This document shows positions 57,684 to 64,000 of a DNA stretch of 64,000 bases, piece after piece. The stretch is from contig NZ_CP080524.1 of NCBI RefSeq assembly GCF_024746795.1, forward strand, positions 744,001 to 808,000, in the 5' to 3' direction. The notes beneath the pieces are model-generated. The model did not search any database. It saw only the letters and a program-made list of their open reading frames with translations, and was not told where the DNA came from. The translations under genes and the position numbers were made by a program. Within the stretch, counting starts at the first letter, position 1; the number at the start of each line of letters is the position of its first letter. Origin of the DNA: Mesorhizobium sp. AR10 (GTDB lineage: Bacteria; Pseudomonadota; Alphaproteobacteria; Rhizobiales; Rhizobiaceae).

Positions 57684-58892
57684 ATGCGCAAACGCGTCGT
57701 CATCACCGGCATCGGCGGCATATGCGGGCTCGGCACCGATGTGCCCGCGATCTGGGGCGAGATGCGCGCCGGCCGCTCGGCCATCGGCCCGATCACCAAT
57801 TCGCAATTGCATGACCTGAAGGTCAGGGTCGGCTGCGAAATCAAGACGCTTCCCGACCATGGCATCGGCCACAAACAGACCGTGTCGATGGACCGCTTCA
57901 GCCTGCTGGCAACGATCGCTGCGCGGGAGGCCATGCAGCATGCTGGGCTGACCTCGGACGAAGCCACCACATCCCGGATGGGTGCCATTGTCGGCGTTGG
58001 CGTCTGCGGCTGGGAGGCGATCGAGGAGAATTATCGTGCGATCCTGGTCGAAGGACGGAATCGCGCCGGCATCTTCACCGTGCCGAAAGTGATGCCGAGC
58101 GCGGCTGCTGGCCATGTCAGCATGAATCTTGGCCTGCGCGGGCCAGTCTTCGGCGTCACCTCCGCCTGCTCATCGTCCAACCACGCCTTTGCGTCGGCAG
58201 TCGACCAGATCAGGCTCGGCCGTGCCGACGTCATGGTTGCCGGCGGCACCGACGCACCGCTGGTCTGGGGTATCCTGAAGGGCTGGGAAGCGCTCAGGGT
58301 GCTGGCACCCGACACCTGCCGGCCATTCTCGGCCGATCGCCAGGGCCTGTCGCTCGGCGAAGGCGCCGGCATGGCGGTGCTGGAAAGCTACGAACACGCC
58401 ATGGCACGCGGCGCCAACATCCTGGCCGAGATTGCCGGCGCCGGCCTATCAGCCGATGCATCCGACATCGTCGCGCCGACCATCGAGGGACCGACGGCGG
58501 CGATGCGCGCCTGCCTCACTGAGGCCGAGCTCAATCCGGAAGACGTCGACTATCTCAATGCCCATGGCACCGGCACCAAGGCCAATGACCAGATCGAGAC
58601 GGCGGCGATCAAGCGCGTTTTCGGCGACCATGCCTACAAGCTGTCCATATCGTCGACCAAATCAATGCACGCCCACTGCCTCGGCGCATCGGGCGCGCTG
58701 GAGATGATCGCCTGCGTCATGGCGATCCGCGAAGGCATCGTGCCACCGACGGCGAATTTTCGTGAGGCCGATCCAGATTGCGATCTCGATATCACGCCCA
58801 ACGTCGCGCGCGAGCGCAAGGTGCGCGCCGCGATCAGCAACGGTTTTGCCTTCGGCGGCACCAATGCGGTGGTGGCGTTCAAGGCGGTCTGA
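57684..58892 (+). CDS. NodE-like beta-ketoacyl-ACP synthase
   Basis: A 402-residue FabF-type condensing enzyme. Catalytic Cys162 ([10 protein letters not shown]), His294 ([11 protein letters not shown]), Lys326 and His331 ([11 protein letters not shown]) are intact. The whole sequence, including [31 protein letters not shown] and [20 protein letters not shown], closely follows the pattern of NodE, which with NodF makes the host-specific polyunsaturated acyl chain of Nod factors. The pair NodF-NodE order is also the same. Outside a nod gene set this pair may instead serve a membrane lipid or lipopolysaccharide acyl chain (inference). Confidence 0.85.
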   Translation: MRKRVVITGIGGICGLGTDVPAIWGEMRAGRSAIGPITNSQLHDLKVRVGCEIKTLPDHGIGHKQTVSMDRFSLLATIAAREAMQHAGLTSDEATTSRMGAIVGVGVCGWEAIEENYRAILVEGRNRAGIFTVPKVMPSAAAGHVSMNLGLRGPVFGVTSACSSSNHAFASAVDQIRLGRADVMVAGGTDAPLVWGILKGWEALRVLAPDTCRPFSADRQGLSLGEGAGMAVLESYEHAMARGANILAEIAGAGLSADASDIVAPTIEGPTAAMRACLTEAELNPEDVDYLNAHGTGTKANDQIETAAIKRVFGDHAYKLSISSTKSMHAHCLGASGALEMIACVMAIREGIVPPTANFREADPDCDLDITPNVARERKVRAAISNGFAFGGTNAVVAFKAV

Positions 58893-59028
58893 CCGGACGC
58901 GCCTCTCCTGACTATGGTCCAGCGAAACTTTTCGGCCGCCATATTGATCGTGGCTGCATGCCCGCCTAACTCTTGGCAACCCGCCATGCCCGCGCGATGC
59001 CGCGCGAAATCCCGGCCCTGGAGTTTCG

Positions 59029-59753
59029 ATGACCGATCTGTCCGCTTTTCCGATCGCCACGCGCTGGCCGGCGAGCCACCCAGACCGCATCCAGCTCTAT
59101 TCGGCGACGACGCCGAACGGAGTGAAGGTGTCGATCGCGCTGGAGGAGCTGGGACTGCCCTACGAGGCGCATCTGGTGAACATCGGCAAGAACGAAAGCT
59201 GGACGCCGGAGTTTCTGTCGCTGAACCCCAACGGCAAGATACCGGCGATCATCGACCCGGACGGTCCGGGCGGCAGGCCGATCGGCCTGTTCGAATCCGG
59301 CGCCATCCTGCTCTACCTGACCGACAAGACCGGCAGACTGATCCCCGCCGACCCGGTGCGGCGCTACGAGACGATCCAGTGGGTGTTCTTCCAGATGGCC
59401 TCGATCGGGCCGATCTTCGGACAAGTCGGCTTTTTCAACAAATTCGCCGGACGCGAGATCGCCGACAAGCGCCCACTGGAACGCTATCGCGACGAATCGC
59501 GGCGGCTGATCGGTGTGCTGGAGACAAGACTGAAGGGTCGCACCTGGATCATGGACGACGATTACACCATCGCCGATATCTCGATGCTCGCGCCGATATC
59601 TCGATGCTCGGCTGGGTGCGCAATTTGATCGGCTTCTATGATGCGAGGGAACTCGTCGGCTTCGACGATTTCCCCATCGTTGCGGCATGGCTGGAGCGCG
59701 GCCTCGCGCGGCCTGCGGTGCAAAAAGGCCTAACCATTCCGGCACGCGGCTGA
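59029..59753 (+). pseudogene. Glutathione S-transferase gene broken by a 20-bp tandem duplication
   Basis: The frame opens with MTDLSAFPIATRWPASHPDR and reads as a YghU/YfcG-type GST through IMDDDYTIADISML. An exact duplication of 20 bases then shifts the frame, and a foreign tail ends the protein at 59628. Removing one copy joins the front to a second frame ending at 59753 (GWVRNLIGFYDARELVGFDD and onward), giving 234 residues, the normal family length. Lost from the truncated form are the last C-terminal helices of the helical domain, so activity is doubtful. The break could be recent, or an assembly error. Confidence 0.85.
59571..59610. repeat. Exact 20-bp tandem duplication
   Basis: CGCCGATATCTCGATGCTCG occurs at 59571-59590 and again, identically, at 59591-59610. 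Because 20 is not a multiple of three it breaks the reading frame of the GST gene. Confidence 0.97.
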
Positions 59754-59800
59754 CTGCCAAGGCCACAGGGAGCGGCCCAACCTATCTTGTGGGGCTCGGC

Positions 59801-60160
59801 CTATTTCGCCTTGGCCTTGGCTTTTGAGCCGCCTTTGCCGATGACGGAAGCGGCGAGCGACGCAGCGCCCCTGGCAGTGGCGACAACTGCACCGGCGGCA
59901 ACATTGGCCGTCGCCTTGACCGTGCGCATGGCGTTGCCTGCCATCGATCCGCCGCCGCTTGCCGGCTTCTTCGGCTTGGCGGTTTTTGCTGCCACCTTCG
60001 CCGTTGTGCCGGGTACCACCTTCTTGGGTGCTGCCTTGCCGAAAGCCGGCTTTGCGTCCTTGGACCGCGCCGCGATTGCCGGACCAGCGCCCGCCTTCGC
60101 TTGCGTTGCCTTGGGTTGAGCTGTCTTACCCTTGACGGGTTTTCTTGCCTTGGTAGCCAT
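59801..60160 (-). CDS. Histone-H1-like Lys/Ala-rich protein
   Basis: A 119-residue low-complexity basic protein. Lysine, alanine, proline and threonine dominate (KARKPVKGKTAQPKATQAKA), with a short less basic stretch near the C-terminus and a terminal KAKAKAK. GAGGGAACC before the ATG at 60160 supports translation. Such proteins bind DNA non-specifically, like bacterial H1 homologues. No domain can be assigned beyond composition. Confidence 0.62.
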   Translation of the reverse strand: MATKARKPVKGKTAQPKATQAKAGAGPAIAARSKDAKPAFGKAAPKKVVPGTTAKVAAKTAKPKKPASGGGSMAGNAMRTVKATANVAAGAVVATARGAASLAASVIGKGGSKAKAKAK

Positions 60161-60245
60161 CGGACGGTTCCCTCGCGTCGGCACGATTGCCGGTGAGGGA
60201 TAACGACCTGAAAGTCTTAAGGTTCCCGTTCGGAATTCCCGCGAA

Positions 60246-60866
60246 TTATGCGTGATCGCCGATTATCAGGTCGGCGGGCCGGCGGCGAGCAAGCACGCGA
60301 TCGATGTTGGGCATGTCGTTGGAGGCGATCCAGGCGCGCGCGTCCTCGTCGGACCGGCCATGCTCGTGCCAGCGCTCCACCAGGCGGCGCTCGAGCTCGG
60401 CGCGCGGCACATCGACGTAAACCGTAAAATCGAAAAGCGGCGCCAGGCGCGACCACGGCTCTTCGTCGAGCAGCAAATAATTGCCCTCGACGAGGATGAA
60501 TTTGGTCTCGGCGGTGACGATTGCGGCAGCGGCGCGCGACAGCTCCATGTTTCGGTCGAACACCGGAATGGCGATATCGGGTTCGCTGGCGCGGATGCGC
60601 TTCAGCAGCGTCTCGAAGCCGGCAAAGTCGAAGGTTTCAGGGGCGCCCTTTCTCGCACGAAGACCTCGCCGGTTGAGCACGATATCGTCATAGTGGAAAC
60701 CATCCATCGGCACGACTTCGGCAGCCCCTTCCGGCAGCAAATCATGCAGGCTGGTCGACAGCGTCGACTTGCCGGCGGCCGGAGGACCGGCAATGGCGAC
60801 GATGAAGCGCTGCGCCTTGCCGGCACGCTTGAAGATGGTGGCGGCGAGATGGGCAATTTCGGACAT
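60246..60866 (-). CDS. Uridine-kinase/pantothenate-kinase-like P-loop protein
   Basis: A 206-residue P-loop kinase of the PRK/UDK family. Walker A GPPAAGKST is at residues 27-35, PMDGFHYDD near 53 carries the catalytic aspartate, VEGNYLLLDEEPW near 130 is the second family motif, and ERRLVERWHEHG the arginine-rich lid. In rhizobia similar proteins are found beside fructose transporter genes and annotated as nucleoside or sugar kinases. AGGAAGG precedes the start. Confidence 0.75.
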   Translation of the reverse strand: MSEIAHLAATIFKRAGKAQRFIVAIAGPPAAGKSTLSTSLHDLLPEGAAEVVPMDGFHYDDIVLNRRGLRARKGAPETFDFAGFETLLKRIRASEPDIAIPVFDRNMELSRAAAAIVTAETKFILVEGNYLLLDEEPWSRLAPLFDFTVYVDVPRAELERRLVERWHEHGRSDEDARAWIASNDMPNIDRVLARRRPADLIIGDHA

Positions 60867-60960
60867 GAGAGCCTTCCTGGCTGGGTGTTCCGCAGGGTTG
60901 TTTCGGCCGCATCTTGGCGATAGTTCGCGGAAATTTCAAACCCGCAATGACGCAACGCAC

Positions 60961-62064
60961 TCAGGCAGGGACAGAGCGCCCGATGCGCAGGAAATCGCTG
61001 TCGAAGGCGATGTCCCGCTCTGTGCCGTCGGCAGCAAGGATGCGCATCCGGCCTTGCGCGGTGGCGATGTCGCGCGGCGGCTCGCCGCCGGACTGGGGCA
61101 CGGCGCCGATGACATGACGGAAAGAAACCTTGCTGCCTTCATCCAATGCAAACGCGGTCGCCACCCCTTCCCGCTTCAGCCAGTTGTCGCCCACGGATGC
61201 GGCATGGCCGACAGAAGCGCGCCCGTCCTCGATGCCAAGCACGCCGCGATGACGGCCGTTCCACGGTGCGTAGTCGCGGCCGCCATTGCTGAGCCACAGC
61301 ATGGTGACGGGCAATTCGGCCGGGTTCTTGAGCACCAGCACCAGATCTTCTTCGGCGCGGCGCGCAAGTGCTGTCCAGCCCGGCCCGCCGTGATCGGCCT
61401 CGACCAGGGTGATGAAATCCTCGCGCAGCTGGTCCATGCGATAGTCGGTCAGGTCGATGGTGCCGCCGGCAGCGTCGGGAAAGTGTGTCATGTCGGTGGA
61501 GCGCGCGGGATAGGCGAGCAGGAACCGGCCACGGGCCGGATCGGGCTCCAGCGGGTCATCCAGCGTTGCTGCAAAGCGCTTACGCGAAAAGGCCAACCTG
61601 CCACCGTTCTTCATCGCCGTCATCGGATGATGGGCGACCGAGATGGCGCCCGAACCGCCGGAAAAGACATGCTCCTGGTAGAGGAAGGGGTGGTCGTCGC
61701 GAAGGGTTAGGATCTTGTCGACCGTGGCGCCCATGACCTTGCGCTGCAGTCGGAAGGTGGCGCGCCAGCCATCTGATGTCGCCTGGCTGTCGACGACATC
61801 CCAGGCGCTGTTGGCGGGCCAGCCATGCAGCGGTGCGTCCTCGATATCGCTGCGCGAAAACGGCGCGCAGAGGAAATCGCCTGACAGGCGAACCGTGCCT
61901 TCGGGCAGGTTTTCCGGAAGAGTCTCGCGCGCGTCGACCCAGGGCGCTCGATGCAGCGGCTGCAGCCGGCGGCCGTCGATGTCGACCGCCATGTCGGCGA
62001 GATGGCCGACCGTGAGGTCGAGCGAAACCGAAATGCCTTTTGCCTTGATCGTGATCGTATCCAT
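60961..62064 (-). CDS. Aldose-1-epimerase-like protein
   Basis: A protein of about 367 residues with a galactose-mutarotase-like beta-sandwich pattern. PLHGWPANSAWDVVD near residue 80 carries the conserved histidine, and SVAHHPMTAM near 150 and WLSNGGRDYAPW near 260 resemble the sugar-binding edges. Starts at 62067 or 62064 (adjacent ATGs) are both possible; AGG is better spaced for 62064. The sugar is unknown. Confidence 0.6.
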   Translation of the reverse strand: MDTITIKAKGISVSLDLTVGHLADMAVDIDGRRLQPLHRAPWVDARETLPENLPEGTVRLSGDFLCAPFSRSDIEDAPLHGWPANSAWDVVDSQATSDGWRATFRLQRKVMGATVDKILTLRDDHPFLYQEHVFSGGSGAISVAHHPMTAMKNGGRLAFSRKRFAATLDDPLEPDPARGRFLLAYPARSTDMTHFPDAAGGTIDLTDYRMDQLREDFITLVEADHGGPGWTALARRAEEDLVLVLKNPAELPVTMLWLSNGGRDYAPWNGRHRGVLGIEDGRASVGHAASVGDNWLKREGVATAFALDEGSKVSFRHVIGAVPQSGGEPPRDIATAQGRMRILAADGTERDIAFDSDFLRIGRSVPA

Positions 62065-62194
62065 CATGCACCTGCCGAATCTGCCCGCGCCAGCAAAAGC
62101 CGCTCCGCGCCGGTTGCGCAAGCGTGGCGGCCGGCATTTTGCATCAGAGTTGGTCTTCGGCGACTGCGCGGAGGGGAACCAATCCTCATTTGTT

Positions 62195-62375
62195 GGCGCT
62201 GCCCCTCATCCCCCTGCCGGGACCTTCTCCCCGTGAACGGGGAGAAGTAGGCTGGGCGCAACCCTGGCGTCCATCTTGCTCCGTTGGTGATTGGCGAAAC
62301 CATCGATGACGGCGTCCTTCTCCCCGTCACTTATACGGGGAGAAGTGCCCGGCAGGGCGATGAGGGGCAGCGCCA
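62195..62375. repeat. Long inverted repeat in a 371-base gap
   Basis: Arm one (62195-62247: GGCGCTGCCCCTCATC through CTTCTCCCCGTGAACGGGG) is repeated in inverted order at 62318-62375 (ending GATGAGGGGCAGCGCC). Each arm also carries its own CTTCTCCCCG/CGGGGAGAAG hairpin. The same unit occurs singly at 46898. Nothing else is visible in the gap between 62068 and 62438. Confidence 0.8.
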
Positions 62376-62438
62376 ACTCCCGTAGCACGACCACATCAAT
62401 TGAATTCATTGCCCGTCTTAGACGCGGCAGCCAGGGCC

Positions 62439-64000
62439 CTACTGCCGCTTGTATTCGCGCACCGGCGACTGAGTGCCGTCGGTGTAGGTGACCTGGACCG
62501 ACATCGACTTCACGCTGTCGGCGACCTTGAAATAGGGCAGGTAGTCGTAGGGGATGGCGTAGGGGTCCTTCTTGTCGCAAGGCGGCATCTTGATCTCCTT
62601 GTCGAGCGCAGCACCATTCAGGCCGTAATGCACCTGCTTGATGGCGCAGCGGAACGACAGCATCTGCGAGAAATAGACGAGGCCATGATTGCCGCTGGCG
62701 TCGAAGGCGATCCACGATGTCCAGAACTGGTCGAGGACCTGCTTGGCGCCTTGCTGAAGCGCTGCCTCGGGATCGAAGCTGATGTTGAACGGGCCGGTTT
62801 CGCGTCCCCGGAGATCGAGATATTTGATCGCGATGGTGCCAGGCCCGGTGCTGTCGGGCAGTTCGAAGCTCGGATTGGGCATCGGCTTGCCGGTCTTCTG
62901 GTCGTTCAGCGCCAGGAAACCAGTGTCGGTGAACGGCCCGCTGTCGCCCATGCGCCAGGAGATGGCGGTGGCGGGTTCGGGAAGCGAGATGGTCATCGAC
63001 CAACCCTGGTTCGACCGCATCGGCGTCAGCGTCGGCGCGAAACGCGTGGGATCGAGCACATCGCCAAGGGCCGCCAGCCGGCTGCGGCTGCGGTCCAGCC
63101 AATCGGCGAGCTGAGTCTGGTCGACGAAATATTTGAGCAGCCCGCCATCCTTTTCATAGGACATGAATTTGGTCAGCGCCGTCGCCTCGTTGCGCTTGTC
63201 GGACAGCGACTGCGAACCAAGGCGGTCTTCCGAAAATTCCTGCGACAACAGGAAATAGGCCGGCGGAAAATCGGGATGGGCCGCAATGAAGGCGTTGAGT
63301 TTTTCGAGGCGCTGGGTGTCGTCGAACTGCAGTGCGTGGACCAGCTTGATCGACAGCGCCTTGCCCTTGTCGGCCAGTGCCCCGAACACTTCGCGCGCAC
63401 CCGCCTTGCCGTCCTGCACGCGAAGCAGCGTGGCAAAGCGCGTGTAGGGGTCGACGGCGTCGACATCGAAACCGGCGAACGCCAGATAGGAGCGCCGCGC
63501 GTTGAGCATGTCGCCCGACAGTTCGTAGACGCGGGCATTGTGGTAGAATTCATCCGGCCGCTTGGGCTCGGCGATCGTCCCGCCCTGCGCGGCGAGCGCG
63601 GCAAAACCCTTGGCGATGGTATCGATCGAGACGGCGATCTGCTCGGTGGTCGCCTGCAGCTTTTCGGCCTGGGCCGCCTGCTGCTGCTGGCCGGCGGCCA
63701 GCGTATCGGTGGTCTGCTTGACCGCTTCGACTGTCTTTTGCGTCTGCGCCCCTTGCTCGGTCTGCTGCTGCTGGGTCGAAGCGATCTCCTCGGTCGCCTT
63801 GGCCACCGTGTCGGTCGTCTGCTTGACCGCCTCGACCGTCTGCTGCGTCTGCGTGACCGTCTGTTCGATCTTGGCCACCTTGGCCGAGACGATGCCCATC
63901 GACTGCTGCAACTGAGCGATGGCCGGCACCAGGCCGGCGATCAACCCGTTCTGCGAATTGGTCTGCTGTTGCAGGCCATAGACGCCGCCGGCGACGGCCG
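62439..64000 (-). CDS. Large membrane-anchored coiled-coil protein (5' end cut by window edge)
   Basis: At least 520 residues of a protein open at base 64000. The visible N-terminal part, reading through GGVYGLQQQTNSQNGLIAGL, contains Gln-rich coiled-coil sequence with an imperfect internal repeat (TVEAVKQTTDTVAKATEEIA and TVEAVKQTTDTLAAGQQQQ). From about 150 residues on follows a soluble domain (DEFYHNARVYELSGDMLNAR, TPR-like, then WRMGDSGPFTDTGFLALND, a beta-rich region). I do not recognise the family; a cell-envelope role is likely from the architecture. Confidence 0.6.
   Translation of the reverse strand, partial: AVAGGVYGLQQQTNSQNGLIAGLVPAIAQLQQSMGIVSAKVAKIEQTVTQTQQTVEAVKQTTDTVAKATEEIASTQQQQTEQGAQTQKTVEAVKQTTDTLAAGQQQQAAQAEKLQATTEQIAVSIDTIAKGFAALAAQGGTIAEPKRPDEFYHNARVYELSGDMLNARRSYLAFAGFDVDAVDPYTRFATLLRVQDGKAGAREVFGALADKGKALSIKLVHALQFDDTQRLEKLNAFIAAHPDFPPAYFLLSQEFSEDRLGSQSLSDKRNEATALTKFMSYEKDGGLLKYFVDQTQLADWLDRSRSRLAALGDVLDPTRFAPTLTPMRSNQGWSMTISLPEPATAISWRMGDSGPFTDTGFLALNDQKTGKPMPNPSFELPDSTGPGTIAIKYLDLRGRETGPFNISFDPEAALQQGAKQVLDQFWTSWIAFDASGNHGLVYFSQMLSFRCAIKQVHYGLNGAALDKEIKMPPCDKKDPYAIPYDYLPYFKVADSVKSMSVQVTYTDGTQSPVREYKRQ

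Overview
The window is high-GC, tightly packed DNA from an alphaproteobacterium, most likely a Mesorhizobium-type member of the Rhizobiales (inference). The grounds are long gene chains joined by ATGA overlaps, many periplasmic-binding-protein ABC transporters, a Smo-type sorbitol/mannitol operon, a urease cluster, a NodF/NodE-like pair, and several families of palindromic intergenic repeats of the kind scattered through Mesorhizobium-like genomes. I see no tRNA, rRNA, CRISPR array, transposase or integrase.

Left part (1-17.2 kb). A six-gene minus-strand operon encodes a FAD subunit, a fused 2Fe-2S/molybdopterin hydroxylase, a 6-hydroxynicotinate-reductase-like Fe-S flavoprotein, a UPF0280 protein, an AA_synth/DUF1185 protein and a MarR regulator cut by the window edge. 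It looks like an N-heterocycle oxidation, reduction and ring-opening pathway. A nicotinamidase, an NhaD-type transporter, a complete Liv-type importer with its binding protein, a membrane protein of unknown role and nicotinate phosphoribosyltransferase follow, so nicotinate-related functions recur over 17 kb.

17.4-27.3 kb. A LysR gene is divergent from a long plus-strand series: an agmatinase-family ureohydrolase, a polar-amino-acid binding protein with two permeases but no ATPase of its own, and a PotDABC-type importer. It ends at a terminator shared with a convergent MATE efflux gene.

27.7-34.6 kb. An extracellular-polysaccharide locus: nucleotide-sugar epimerase/decarboxylase, processive family-2 glycosyltransferase, and a large TAT-exported deacetylase-like/DUF3131 protein, divergent from a UDP-sugar dehydrogenase.

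34.7-46.9 kb. Polyol utilisation: smoE-F-G-K-S, mtlK, a HAD phosphatase and an FGGY kinase. A SorC-family regulator lies nearby, and a shared palindrome precedes both smoE and the regulator. A LysR gene and a DUF1127 gene are inserted between.

47-57.3 kb. A class II aldolase gene, then the urease cluster, in transcription order ureD, ureA, DUF1272, hupE/ureJ, ureB, ureC, lipoprotein, membrane protein, GST, ureE, ureF, DUF3995, ureG. Two small exported-protein genes on the opposite strand split ureB from ureC.

57.4-64 kb. A NodF-like acyl carrier protein and NodE-like ketosynthase; a glutathione transferase gene broken by an exact 20-bp tandem duplication; a histone-H1-like protein; a uridine-kinase-like P-loop protein; an aldose-epimerase-like protein; and a coiled-coil membrane protein cut by the right edge.
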